A stretch of 36,558 bases of DNA from an uncultured Clostridia bacterium (GTDB lineage: Bacteria > Bacillota > Clostridia > TANB77 > CAG-508). Both the position numbers and the translations under genes were made by a program. The stretch covers positions 1 through 36,558 of the forward strand of contig CAMIVO010000018.1 in assembly GCA_946401865.1 (NCBI GenBank). Direction: 5' to 3'. Below are positions 9,089-17,784 of the stretch, piece by piece (positions within the stretch are counted from its first letter, which is position 1; each line of letters begins with the position of its first letter). The notes under the pieces are model-generated. The model did no database searches. It was not told the origin of the DNA and saw nothing but the letters and a program-made list of their open reading frames with translations.

Positions 9089-9991
9089 ATGCTAAAATTA
9101 TTAGAAAAATGTGAAATTTGTCCACATAAATGTAAAGTAAATAGAACAAATAATCAAGTTGGAAGATGTAAATCAAAAAATACTGTAAAAGTAGCAAAAG
9201 CATCGGTTCATAATTTTGAAGAACCATGTATAAGTAAGATTAACGGCTCTGGTACAGTATTTTTTTCAAATTGTAATTTAAATTGTGTATTTTGTCAAAA
9301 CTATGAAATTAGTCAACAGGGTCTAGGTAAAGAAATAACAATCAAAGAGCTTTCTGAGGTTTTTTTAAAACTTCAAAACGAAAATGTTAATAATATAAAT
9401 TTAGTAACACCTACGAGCTATGTACCGCAAATAGTCGAGGCTATTAAAATTGCTAAGAGTAAAGGCCTTAAAATTCCAATAGTTTATAACACAAATTCAT
9501 ATGAAAATGTTGAGACTCTAAAACTTTTAGAAGGGTATATAGACATATATTTACCAGATTTAAAATATGCAGAAAATAATTTAGGAAAACAATATTCAAA
9601 TATAAATAACTATTTTGAAATTGCAACAAAAGCTATAAAAGAAATGTACAGACAAGTTGGTAATATTGAATTCAATGAAAATGGGATAGCTAAAAAAGGT
9701 ATAATAATCAGACATTTAGTAATGCCAAATCATGTAGAAAATAGCAAAAAGGTTTTACAATGGATAAAAGACAATATGCCAGATGATATTTTTGTTAGTG
9801 TTATGAACCAATATTTTCCAACATATAAGGCAAAAGAATTTAAGGATATAAACAGGAAGTTGACAAATAGAGAAATGAAAAAAATAGAAGAATTTATATA
9901 CTCATTGAATTTTAAGAATGGATACATACAAGATACTGAAAAAAATGAACAACAATATGTGCCAAATTGGAAAGATGTAACATTTTTGTAA
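9089..9991 (+). CDS. Radical SAM Fe-S protein, PflX / COG1313 type
   Basis: 300 aa. The radical SAM cluster motif CNLNCVFC (CxxxCxxC, about residues 62-69) is followed by QNYEISQQGLGKEITIKELS. An N-terminal cysteine cluster CEICPHKCKVN...GRC (residues 8-27) could bind a second iron-sulfur cluster. VTPTSYVPQIVEAI and PIVYNTNSYENVETL are typical of the PflX-like group, which is related to glycyl-radical-enzyme activases; the true substrate is unknown. The start codon is 2 bp after the gmk stop, so the two are translationally coupled. Confidence 0.85.
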   Translation: MLKLLEKCEICPHKCKVNRTNNQVGRCKSKNTVKVAKASVHNFEEPCISKINGSGTVFFSNCNLNCVFCQNYEISQQGLGKEITIKELSEVFLKLQNENVNNINLVTPTSYVPQIVEAIKIAKSKGLKIPIVYNTNSYENVETLKLLEGYIDIYLPDLKYAENNLGKQYSNINNYFEIATKAIKEMYRQVGNIEFNENGIAKKGIIIRHLVMPNHVENSKKVLQWIKDNMPDDIFVSVMNQYFPTYKAKEFKDINRKLTNREMKKIEEFIYSLNFKNGYIQDTEKNEQQYVPNWKDVTFL

Positions 9992-10101
9992 TAAAAATGT
10001 AATAAAAACGTAAAGTTAAATTTTACAATTTCTATTGATTATTTATAAAATTTGTAGTATAAGATAAATAGAGTATTTAAATGATACAAAGGAGGAACGA
10101 A

Positions 10102-10494
10102 ATGGCTGATCTTAATAATGAAAATCAAAATGGAGTTTTTGGTGGATTTACATTTGGAGAAAATAATGTTACTGAAAATGTTTCTAATTTAGAAACAGCA
10201 CAAAATGCAGGTACAAATGGAGTATTTGGAAATTTTGGAGTTAACCAAGCAGGTAGCATTAATGAACCTGCAAATGCAGGTGTAGAGTTTAAACCTATAG
10301 ATAAACAAAAAGCAGTAACAAAACAAGGACTATGGACAAAGATTAAAGCTTTTCTATTTCAAGAAATAGATTTAACTGCACCAATAAAAGTAGAATTAAC
10401 ACCATATCAACAAAAAGTTGAAAATGAAATTAATGAATTTCTTCATCAAGAGATTTCATTTAAAGGAATTGCAAAATTATTTGGAAAAAAATAA
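10102..10494 (+). CDS. Hypothetical protein with NGVFG repeats, 130 aa
   Basis: Not recognised. The start MADLNNENQ is chosen because AAAGGAGG lies about 7 bases upstream; an in-frame ATG at 10081 has none. The N-terminal half is low-complexity and polar, rich in Asn and Gly, with a repeated motif (NGVFGGFTFG at about residues 9-18 and NGVFGNFGVN at about 39-48). The C-terminal half looks folded (KIKAFLFQEIDLTAPIKVEL, EINEFLHQEISFKGIAKLFG). No signal peptide. It is monocistronic, followed by a strong terminator. Confidence 0.7.
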   Translation: MADLNNENQNGVFGGFTFGENNVTENVSNLETAQNAGTNGVFGNFGVNQAGSINEPANAGVEFKPIDKQKAVTKQGLWTKIKAFLFQEIDLTAPIKVELTPYQQKVENEINEFLHQEISFKGIAKLFGKK

Positions 10495-10524
10495 ACACAT
10501 ACATTGAGTATGTGTTTTTTTTTT
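10493..10524 (+). terminator. Rho-independent terminator
   Basis: ACACATAC, loop ATTGA, GTATGTGT, then an unbroken run of ten T. It directly follows the stop codon of the 130-aa gene. Confidence 0.9.
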
Positions 10525-10553
10525 GCATAAATTTTTCCTTATTTGTCATAATA
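10525..10553 (+). promoter_or_regulatory. Sigma-G-like promoter of spoVT
   Basis: GCATA (10525-10529), 17 bp, CATAATA (10547-10553) fits the forespore sigma-G pattern (GHATR and CATNHTA). spoVT is a sigma-G target in Bacillus. It is 45 bp before the spoVT start codon. Confidence 0.55.
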
Positions 10554-10597
10554 AGAAGGTAAAACTAAATTTTAGACAAATATAGGAGGTTAAAATT

Positions 10598-11153
10598 ATG
10601 AAAGCAACAGGTGTTGTAAGAAGAATAGATGATTTAGGTAGAGTGGTTTTACCTAAAGAAATAAGAAAAACACTTCGTATAAAAGAGCGGAGATCCATTA
10701 GAAATATTTACAGACAAAGAAGGAGAAATTATTTTAAAAAAATATTCACCAATAGGTGAACTAACAGAATTTGCAACCGAGTATGCAGAAACATTATCTA
10801 AAACCACAGGACATATAGCATTTATAACAGACAAAGATACAATTATTGCAGTTTCAGGAGGGCCCAAAAAAGAATATTTGGAAAAAAATGTAAGTGAAGA
10901 ATTAGAACAACTAATGGAAGACAAAGAAATTTATACAAGTAGAGAAAACAGTGATAAAGCAATGCCAATAACTAAAAATGAAGAGGGAAACAAAAAAAAT
11001 AATGGGCAAGTAGTTTATCCAATAATTTCAAATGGAGATACAATAGGAACTGTAATTCTTCTTTCAAAAGAGGCAAATACAAAGATGAATGATGTAGAAA
11101 AAAAATTAGCACAGTCTGCTGCATCATTTTTAGGAAGCCAAATGGAAATATAA
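10598..11153 (+). CDS. spoVT: Stage V sporulation regulator SpoVT, needs +1 shift at CGG
   Basis: SpoVT is an AbrB-type swapped-hairpin DNA-binding protein with a C-terminal GAF-like domain; it tunes forespore sigma-G genes. The N-terminus MKATGVVRRIDDLGRVVLPK EIRKTLRIKE is a textbook SpoVT start. Codon 31 is CGG (10688-10690). The zero frame then runs 22 unrelated codons to a TGA at 10757. Dropping the C gives GDPLEIFTDKEGEIILKK and continues to 11153 as a 184-aa protein with GHIAFITDKDTIIAVSGGPK, AMPITKNEEG and AASFLGSQM, matching the family throughout. TATAGGAGG is the binding site. Unshifted, only a 53-aa peptide is made. Confidence 0.93.
10688..10690 (+). other. In-frame CGG, putative +1 frameshift / CGGA glycine site in spoVT
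   Basis: The zero frame reads AAA GAG CGG AGA TCC. Skipping the C gives GAG GGA GAT CCA TTA GAA (EGDPLE), where families have a conserved Glu-Gly-Asp-Pro turn. Exactly one Gly replaces the four bases CGGA. Confidence 0.88.
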
Positions 11154-11176
11154 AAAAGGGGAGCTTTTAAGTATCA

Positions 11177-11217
11177 AAATAATCGTAGAGACAATAAAGT
11201 TGACTCTACGATTATTT
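11177..11217. terminator. Bidirectional hairpin after spoVT
   Basis: A 14-bp perfect inverted repeat: AAATAATCGTAGAG (11177-11190) and CTCTACGATTATTT (11204-11217). It lies between convergent genes, spoVT and the small minus-strand ORF. The T-run is short. A second small hairpin, GCGACA-GATA-TGTCGC, is at 11222-11237. Confidence 0.65.
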
Positions 11218-11261
11218 ATGTGCGACAGATATGTCGCTTAACTAGATTATAAATATTCTGA

Positions 11262-11441
11262 TTAATCATTTTTATCTGAACTTCCTTTAGGAATAACAAT
11301 TTCTTTTTTTTCTATTTTTTCCTCAGAATCATTTGATGATTTTATATGCTCATATACTTCTGAAAAATTTAATAAATCTTTACCATCTCCATTAACTATT
11401 TCAATTTCTTTTTTAGATTCTTTATTTTCATTATCATCCAT
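11262..11441 (-). CDS. Small acidic hypothetical protein, 59 aa
   Basis: Not recognised. Reading on the minus strand from 11441: MDDNENKESKKEIEIVNGDG, then KDLLNFSEVYEHIKSSND and KKEIVIPKGSSDKND. A strong binding site, TTAAGGAGGATTTAGAATTT, precedes the ATG. The protein is highly charged and acidic with one short possible helix (LLNFSEVYEHI) and no membrane segment. It is convergent with spoVT and divergent from murE. Length and binding site favour a real gene; function is unknown. Confidence 0.65.
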   Translation of the reverse strand: MDDNENKESKKEIEIVNGDGKDLLNFSEVYEHIKSSNDSEEKIEKKEIVIPKGSSDKND

Positions 11442-11552
11442 AAATTCTAAATCCTCCTTAATATTTTTATAACATATTTTTTATGTTTTAGCAATATTTT
11501 TTTTAAAATAAAGAATATAAAATAAAACAAAACATAAAAATTAAAAAAAAGC

Positions 11553-11581
11553 TATACAAAAAATTTATTTTGATATATAAT
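11553..11581 (+). promoter_or_regulatory. Possible promoter of the murE cluster
   Basis: TATAAT (11576-11581) with a weak -35 TATACA (11553-11558) 17 bp upstream, 32 bp before the murE start codon. The rest of the 170-bp gap between the divergent genes is A-rich with nothing else recognisable. Confidence 0.4.
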
Positions 11582-11613
11582 TAGCTAAGTAAAAATGAAA
11601 GGAAGCTCATAAG

Positions 11614-13089
11614 ATGAATTTAAAAAAAATTTTAAATGGAATAGAAGGTCTAAAAGCAAATGGAAGTTTAGACCTTGAAATAGAAGGAATAGAAAGCAAT
11701 TCTAAAAATGTAAAAAATGGATATATGTTTGTTGCAATATCAGGTTTTAATTCAGATGGCCATGATTATATTCAAAACGCAATAGAAAACGGAGCAACAG
11801 TTGTTGTTGCAGAAAATATAAAAAAAATAAATAAGGATAGTTTGCCAAATAATGTAACTCTAATTATAGCAGAAAATACAAGAGAATTTTTAGCCCTAAG
11901 TTCATGCAATTTTTATAATAATCCATCAAAAAAGTTTAAATTAATAGGAATAACAGGAACAAAAGGAAAAACAACAACAACTTTTATGATAAAAGAAATT
12001 TTAGAAAAAGCAGGAAAAAAAGTAGGTTTAATAGGCACAGTTGCTACATATATAAATGGTAAAAAGCTTGGAGATTCCGAAAGAACAACCCCAGAGAGCT
12101 TAGAACTACAGAAATTATTTAGCAAAATGGTAGATGAAAAAGTTGAATATGTTGTTATGGAAGTATCTTCTCAAAGTTTAAAATTACATAGAGTAGATGG
12201 ATGTAATTTTGATTTAGTTGCATTTACAAATTTATCTGAAGATCACATAAGTGAAAAAGAACATCCAAATATGCAAGACTATTTTGAATCAAAATTAAAA
12301 TTATTTAATATGTGTAAAACAGGTTTTGTAAATATTGATGATCTACATGGTAATAAAATACCACAAATGTTTCCAGAAAATGATATAACAGGTTATGGTA
12401 TAGATAATTATGGGAATTTTTTAGCAAAAGATATTACAATTACAAATTCCTATGTAGATTTTAAAGTGAAAATAACAGATAAAAATGAAAGAGTAAAAGT
12501 AGATATTCCAGGAAGATTTACAGTTTATAATGCACTATGTGCTATATGTATTTGTAAAAAAATTGGAATAGAAGCTGAAACAATAAAAACAGCCTTAGAA
12601 AAAATAAAAGTACCTGGAAGATCAGAAATGGTAGAAAATAAACTTGAAATACCAATTATGATAGATTATGCTCATTCACCTGAAAGCTTAGAAAATATAT
12701 TACGTGCAGTTAAAAGTTATACTAGAGGCAGAGTAATTTCTGTATTTGGTTGTGGAGGAGATAGAGATACAAGAAAACGTCCAATAATGGGAGAAATTTC
12801 TGGAAAAATAGCAGACTACACAATTATTACATCTGATAACCCACGTACAGAAGATCCAGATAAAATAGTTGAACAAATTGAAAAAGGAATCTCTAAAACC
12901 AAAGGAAAATATGAATCAATAGTTGATAGAACTAAAGCAATAGAAAAAGCAATAAAAATGGCAAATAAAAATGATATTATAGTTCTTGCTGGAAAAGGAC
13001 ATGAGCCATATCAAGAAATAAATGGAGTTAAGCATCCATTTGATGAAAGAATTATTGTTAGAGATATAATTAGTAAAATAAAAAAATAA
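11614..13089 (+). CDS. murE: UDP-MurNAc-L-Ala-D-Glu:meso-diaminopimelate ligase MurE
   Basis: Cytoplasmic ATP-dependent ligase adding the third residue of the peptidoglycan stem peptide. 491 aa, normal length. The ATP loop GITGTKGKTTTT is at about residue 112, SERTTPES follows as the substrate-binding block, and MIDYAHSPESLENIL and FGCGGDRDTRKRPIMG are Mur ligase signatures. The motif DNPRTEDP (about residue 408) is the DNPR box associated with meso-diaminopimelate, not lysine. GAAAGGAAG upstream. It heads murE-mraY-ftsW-murG. Confidence 0.97.
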   Translation: MNLKKILNGIEGLKANGSLDLEIEGIESNSKNVKNGYMFVAISGFNSDGHDYIQNAIENGATVVVAENIKKINKDSLPNNVTLIIAENTREFLALSSCNFYNNPSKKFKLIGITGTKGKTTTTFMIKEILEKAGKKVGLIGTVATYINGKKLGDSERTTPESLELQKLFSKMVDEKVEYVVMEVSSQSLKLHRVDGCNFDLVAFTNLSEDHISEKEHPNMQDYFESKLKLFNMCKTGFVNIDDLHGNKIPQMFPENDITGYGIDNYGNFLAKDITITNSYVDFKVKITDKNERVKVDIPGRFTVYNALCAICICKKIGIEAETIKTALEKIKVPGRSEMVENKLEIPIMIDYAHSPESLENILRAVKSYTRGRVISVFGCGGDRDTRKRPIMGEISGKIADYTIITSDNPRTEDPDKIVEQIEKGISKTKGKYESIVDRTKAIEKAIKMANKNDIIVLAGKGHEPYQEINGVKHPFDERIIVRDIISKIKK

Positions 13090-13138
13090 AAATGAGCAAT
13101 GAAATAGAGAGGAGGAGCTTAGATTTTCTAGGCTACAT

Positions 13139-14131
13139 ATGATGAATTTTCAAACATATTTTCAAATATCAATACTTATAGCAAGTTTTATAATTACAGT
13201 TATACTTGCACTTATAATTATACCAATACTAAAAAAAATAAAGGTAGGACAAATAGAAAGAGATGATGGACCAAAATCACATTTAAAAAAACAAGGAACA
13301 CCTACAATGGGTGGAATTATATTTATGCTTGGAATTGAAATATGTACTGTAATTAGCTACATATATTATAAAAAAATTGGAGAAATCAATCTTGCCAATA
13401 AACTTATTCCAATATTATGTTTAACTTTAGGATTTGGAATAGTTGGTTTTGTAGACGATTTTAAAAAATTAGTGTTAAAAAATACTAAAGGCTTAAAACC
13501 TTCATATAAAATGCTAGGATTATTATTAATTTCAATTACATATGTTATACTTATACTTAAATTCTCAAATATTGGAACAGGAATAATAATACCAATTTTG
13601 AAAAAAGAAATAATATTACCAATTTATTTATATATTCCATTTGCAATTTTTGTAATACTGGCTACTACAAATGCAGTAAATTTAACAGATGGAGTTGATG
13701 GCTTGTCATCTAGTGTGTGTGCAATAATAATTGCATGCTTAAGCTTTTTATCAATGGGAAAAGTACCTGAGGTGTCAATTCTTGGCAGTATTGCAATTGG
13801 AGCAATACTTGGGTTCTTAATGTTTAATCTTCATCCAGCTAAGGTTATGATGGGAGATACAGGTTCATTATTTTTAGGAGGGTTAATTTCATGCTTGGCT
13901 TTATATTTAAAATTACCACTTTTATTAATAATTATAGCTTTAATCCCTATACTTGAGACATTATCAGTAATAATTCAAGTAGCTTATTATAAAAAAACAG
14001 GAAATAGAATATTTAAAATGGCACCTCTACATCATCATTTTGAATTATCTGGCTGGAATGAAAACAAAGTTGTTAGGGTATTTTCAGTTGTAACCCTACT
14101 TGCTTGTATAATTGGTTTATTAGTAGTCTAA
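13139..14131 (+). CDS. mraY: Phospho-MurNAc-pentapeptide transferase MraY
   Basis: Integral membrane enzyme forming lipid I from UDP-MurNAc-pentapeptide and undecaprenyl phosphate. 330 aa, about ten hydrophobic helices. Family motifs: RDDGPKSHLKKQGTPTMGGI near residue 40, VGFVDDFKK with the catalytic Asp pair around 104, NAVNLTDGVDGLSS around 181, MMGDTGSLFLGG around 237 and APLHHHFELSGW around 298. The strong GGAGGAG (13111-13117) is about 20 bases from the ATG at 13139, unusually far; a weaker CTAGG is closer. Two adjacent ATGs are possible. Confidence 0.96.
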   Translation: MMNFQTYFQISILIASFIITVILALIIIPILKKIKVGQIERDDGPKSHLKKQGTPTMGGIIFMLGIEICTVISYIYYKKIGEINLANKLIPILCLTLGFGIVGFVDDFKKLVLKNTKGLKPSYKMLGLLLISITYVILILKFSNIGTGIIIPILKKEIILPIYLYIPFAIFVILATTNAVNLTDGVDGLSSSVCAIIIACLSFLSMGKVPEVSILGSIAIGAILGFLMFNLHPAKVMMGDTGSLFLGGLISCLALYLKLPLLLIIIALIPILETLSVIIQVAYYKKTGNRIFKMAPLHHHFELSGWNENKVVRVFSVVTLLACIIGLLVV

Positions 14132-14154
14132 AAAGAAAGGAGAACAAGTATTAA

Positions 14155-15288
14155 ATGGCAAAAAATAAAAAATTTTCAAGTTTTTTAGAAAATCCCATAG
14201 ATTATACATTATTAATTACAGTTCTATTATTACTTACAATAGGATTAATAATGGTATTATCTGCTAGCTCTCCAACATCACTTTCTGAAAGTGGAAATAG
14301 TTATAAATATTTTATTAAACAAGGAATATTTGCTATAGTAGGTCTTATAGCAATGACATTTATTTCAAATATAGATTATAGATTTTATAAAAAATTTTAT
14401 AAAATAGCATATATAATTGCAATAATTTTATTAGTTGCGGTACTGGCATTTGGTAAGACTTTAAATAATGCTAAAAGATGGATTTATATTACAGAAAGTC
14501 TATCATTTCAACCCTCAGAACTTGTAAAATTTTGCATGATAATTTTTTATGCTGGCATTTTAACAAAAAATAGAGAAGAGTTAAAATACTTAATTAAAGG
14601 ATGGGGAAAACATCTTATAATGCTTGTTCCAATAATTGGATTACTAATTATAGAGCCACATATAAGTGCTTCTGTTGTAATTATTGGAATTGTTGGAATA
14701 ATGATGGTAATAGCTGGTTGCAAATTATGGCAAATTGTTGTACCAGGAATTGGAATTGGAGTTCCACTTGCAGGTATATTATTATTAAAAGTAAAAAAAT
14801 TTGCTCATGCTATAGAAAGAATAACAACATTTATAGATCCATGGCAAGATAAATTGGGAAAAGGGTACCAAGTTATTCAAAGTCTTTATGCAATTGGTTC
14901 AGGTGGACTTTTTGGAGCAGGTCTTGGTCAAAGTAAACAAAAATATTTATATTTGCCAGAACCACAAAATGACTTTATTTTTTCAGTTTTAGCTGAGGAA
15001 CTTGGTTTTATTGGATGTACATTTGTTATAATTTTATTTGCAATATTTATTTGGAGAGGTATTTTAATAGCAATGAAAGCACCAGACATGTTTGGAAGTT
15101 TAGTAGCTGTTGGAATAACCGCAATGATTGGTATACAGGTCATTGTAAATATAGCAGTTGTAACATCATCTATGCCAGCAACTGGTATGCCATTACCATT
15201 TTTTAGTTATGGAGGAACAGCACTTGTAATTTTGCTATGTCAAATTGGAGTATTGCTTAATATTTCAAGAGCAGGTAGAAAAAATTAA
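14155..15288 (+). CDS. ftsW: SEDS-family peptidoglycan glycosyltransferase (FtsW / SpoVE type)
   Basis: 377 aa polytopic membrane protein with about ten helices. It polymerises lipid II with a partner class B penicillin-binding protein. Family motifs: SASSPTSLSESGNSYKYFIK QG early, NAKRWIYI and FQPSELVKF, GKGYQVIQSLYAIGSGGLFG AGLGQSKQKYLYLPEPQNDF (about residues 239-278) and PATGMPLPFFSYGGTAL near the end. Its place between mraY and murG matches spoVE/ftsW of the Bacillus mur cluster, not rodA. FtsW versus SpoVE cannot be decided by sequence alone. AAAGGAG upstream. Confidence 0.92.
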   Translation: MAKNKKFSSFLENPIDYTLLITVLLLLTIGLIMVLSASSPTSLSESGNSYKYFIKQGIFAIVGLIAMTFISNIDYRFYKKFYKIAYIIAIILLVAVLAFGKTLNNAKRWIYITESLSFQPSELVKFCMIIFYAGILTKNREELKYLIKGWGKHLIMLVPIIGLLIIEPHISASVVIIGIVGIMMVIAGCKLWQIVVPGIGIGVPLAGILLLKVKKFAHAIERITTFIDPWQDKLGKGYQVIQSLYAIGSGGLFGAGLGQSKQKYLYLPEPQNDFIFSVLAEELGFIGCTFVIILFAIFIWRGILIAMKAPDMFGSLVAVGITAMIGIQVIVNIAVVTSSMPATGMPLPFFSYGGTALVILLCQIGVLLNISRAGRKN

Positions 15289-15303
15289 AATCGGAGGAAT
15301 TAT

Positions 15304-16416
15304 ATGAGAGTTCTTATTGCTGCTGCTGGTACAGCAGGTCATATAAACCCAGCAATATCAATTGCAAACATTATAAAAGAAAAAGAAAAGAATTCTAAAA
15401 TACTTTTTCTTGGAACAACAAGAGGGCTAGAAAATGATTTAGTTCCTCGCGCAGGATATGAGCTAAAAACAATAAGTGCATATGGTTTAAGTAAAAAGAT
15501 TTCTATAGATAATATCAGAAAAATGAGAAAAACAGTAAAAGGTATTTTTGAGGCAAAAAAAATAGTTGAAGAATTTAAACCAGATATCGTAATAGGAACA
15601 GGTGGATATATATGTGGAGCAGCTGTGATGGCAGCAAGTGCTTACAAAATACCAATTTTACTACATGAAAGCAATGCTTTTCCAGGAAAAGCAGTTAAGA
15701 TTGCAGCAAGAAAAACTAACACAATATTAGTTTCATTTAAAGATGCAATAAAAAGAATTCCATATTGTAAAAATGTTGTATATACAGGAACACCTGTGAA
15801 AATAAAAAAACGTGAGTTTAAACCTAGTGAAAAATTAGAAATAATAAAATCTATTGGATTGAATGATACAAAGCCAATAGTTCTATTTTTTGGAGGAAGT
15901 CAAGGTGCACAGAAAATAAATGATGCAATTTGTGATATAATAATACAAAACAAAAATAAAGACTATCAAATAATATGGGCAGCAGGACCAAAACAATATG
16001 ACAAAATAAAAAGCAATTTATCTGACAAAAATATTAATATAAATAATATTAAAAATTGTAAGGTTTTTCCATATATATATAATATGGAAGAAATTGAAAA
16101 TATAGCAGATCTTATAGTTTCAAGAAGTGGAGCAATGACGATAACGGAAATAGCAAATCTTTCAAAACCATCTATTTTAATACCATTACCAAATGTAAGT
16201 AATGATCATCAAATGTATAATGCAAAAGTTTTAGAAAATGTAGGAGCTTCTATTATTATAAAAAACAATGATCTAACAGGAGAAATGTTAAATGCACAAA
16301 TAGAAAAAATTATTTCAGATAAGTATATAATGGAAAAAATGGGAAAAAATGCATATTTAGTTGCAAACCAAAATGTAGAAGAAAAAATTTATGAAGAAAT
16401 TAGAAAATTATTATAA
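15304..16416 (+). CDS. murG: UDP-GlcNAc:lipid I GlcNAc transferase MurG
   Basis: Membrane-associated GT28 glycosyltransferase that makes lipid II. 370 aa. N-terminal glycine-rich loop AAGTAGHINPAISIA (residues 6-20), GTGGYICGAAVMAA around residue 99, LLHESNAFPGKA, then FFGGSQGAQKIN around 196 and SRSGAMTITEIANLSKPSIL around 274 for UDP-GlcNAc binding. The start follows ATCGGAGGAATTAT, 15 bp after ftsW. murD and murF, normally near, are absent from this cluster. Confidence 0.96.
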   Translation: MRVLIAAAGTAGHINPAISIANIIKEKEKNSKILFLGTTRGLENDLVPRAGYELKTISAYGLSKKISIDNIRKMRKTVKGIFEAKKIVEEFKPDIVIGTGGYICGAAVMAASAYKIPILLHESNAFPGKAVKIAARKTNTILVSFKDAIKRIPYCKNVVYTGTPVKIKKREFKPSEKLEIIKSIGLNDTKPIVLFFGGSQGAQKINDAICDIIIQNKNKDYQIIWAAGPKQYDKIKSNLSDKNININNIKNCKVFPYIYNMEEIENIADLIVSRSGAMTITEIANLSKPSILIPLPNVSNDHQMYNAKVLENVGASIIIKNNDLTGEMLNAQIEKIISDKYIMEKMGKNAYLVANQNVEEKIYEEIRKLL

Positions 16417-16436
16417 TTTAGAAAGAAGGAAACAGT

Positions 16437-17769
16437 TTGTTTAAGAAGAACACACCATTAAAAATTGTACTAATAATTTTTATTACAGAGATAATTGTTT
16501 TAATTGGATTACGGTTTATTTATACACTCTAATTTAAATGTAATTCATGATGAAATAAATATGCAAACAAGTATAAGTTTAAATCAAATAGATATAATGA
16601 TTCAACAATTATCTAAAAACTTAGATTTAATATTAATTATAGCTAGTTCTATATTTGTTATAATTGCAATTATATTAATTATATATATGTCAAAAGTAAT
16701 AGTATATCCATTAAATAAATTTTTAAAGAGCAAAGATGAAGAAAAATCGACAGAACAAATTGAACTTAGAAAGATATTATTGCATACAACAGAGGGAATT
16801 ATTGCTTTTGATAGAGAAGGAAAAATAGCTTTAATAAATCCTGCAGCAAAAAAACTACTTAAAATCTCACCAGAAGACAATTCTTTTGAAGATATTTTCA
16901 ATAAATTTGATAAAAATATAAATATGGAAAAAATAATTTATCTTGATAACTGGACCTCAACTACTCAAAAAGTTTCTGTTGATGGAATAAACTTAAATGT
17001 CTTATTTTCACCATTTAGAGACAAAAAAGATATACCAGCAGGAGTAATAGCTTTTATTCCAGATATAATAGAACACGAAAGATTAGATAACATGAGAAAA
17101 GAGTTTGTTGCAGATGTTTCTCACGAGTTAAAAACACCAATTACATCTATAATGGGATATAGTGATACCTTACTTGAAGGTGAATATGATCAAGAAACTC
17201 AAAAAGAGTTTTTGGGAGTAATTGCTTCTGAAGCAAGACGTATGGCAAAACTAGTTACAGATTTATTAGAGCTTTCTAGAATAGACAGTAATAAAAAGAA
17301 AACCAAAAAAGAAAGCTTTGATCTTGGAAAAATGGTAAAAGAAAGTCAGGCAAAACTTGCAATAGAAATAAAGAAGAAAAAACATCATGTTGAAAATTTT
17401 GTTACAGCAGATGTACCACCAGTTTTTGCTGATAAAGATGATATTCAAAGGGTTGTCTTAAATATTCTCACAAATAGTATAAAATACACACCAGAAGGTG
17501 GAAAAATAAAAATTTATGTAGGTTTTGTATATAATGATGCATATATAAAAATTATAGATAATGGAATTGGAATTCCAGAAGATGATTTAAATAGAATATT
17601 TGAACGTTTTTATAGAGTGGATAAAGCAAGAAGTAGAGAATTTGGAGGTAGTGGACTAGGCCTTGCAATTGCAAAAGAAATTCTAGACAAAAACGGAGGA
17701 AGTATAGATATAAAAAGTAAAGTAGGAGAGGGAACTGAAGTGGTAATCAAGGTTCCTACAAAAGAGTAA
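16437..17769 (+). CDS. Two-TM sensor histidine kinase (PhoR/WalK type), needs +1 shift at CGG
   Basis: 443 aa after the shift. A TTG start at 16437 follows GAAAGAAGG by 7 bases and gives MFKKNTPLKIVLIIFITEII, the first transmembrane helix. Codon 26 is CGG (16512-16514); unshifted translation stops after five more codons. Dropping the C continues LIGL into GLFIHSNLNVIHDE. A second helix follows (LILIIASSIFVIIAIILIIY), then a PAS-like domain (TTEGIIAFDREGKIALINPA), HisKA with the phospho-His in DVSHELKTPITSIMGYSD (about residue 228), and HATPase boxes NSIKYTPEGG, DNGIGIPEDD and GGSGLGLAIAKEI. No response regulator is adjacent. It is 20 bp after murG. Confidence 0.9.
16512..16514 (+). other. In-frame CGG, putative +1 frameshift / CGGT glycine site in the histidine kinase
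   Basis: The zero frame reads ATT GGA TTA CGG TTT ATT TAT ACA CTC TAA. Skipping the C gives TTA GGT TTA TTT ATA CAC TCT, keeping the first transmembrane helix and the kinase in one frame. This is the only one of the six sites with T after CGG. Confidence 0.82.
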
Positions 17770-17784
17770 AATAAATTTTTTTAT

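Noticed and set aside
10878..11153. Separate 91-aa gene
   Set aside because: It is the C-terminal half of SpoVT in the shifted frame; homology extends upstream to 10598.
16504..16506. Histidine kinase start at this TTG
   Set aside because: No binding site, and it would drop the first transmembrane helix encoded from 16437.
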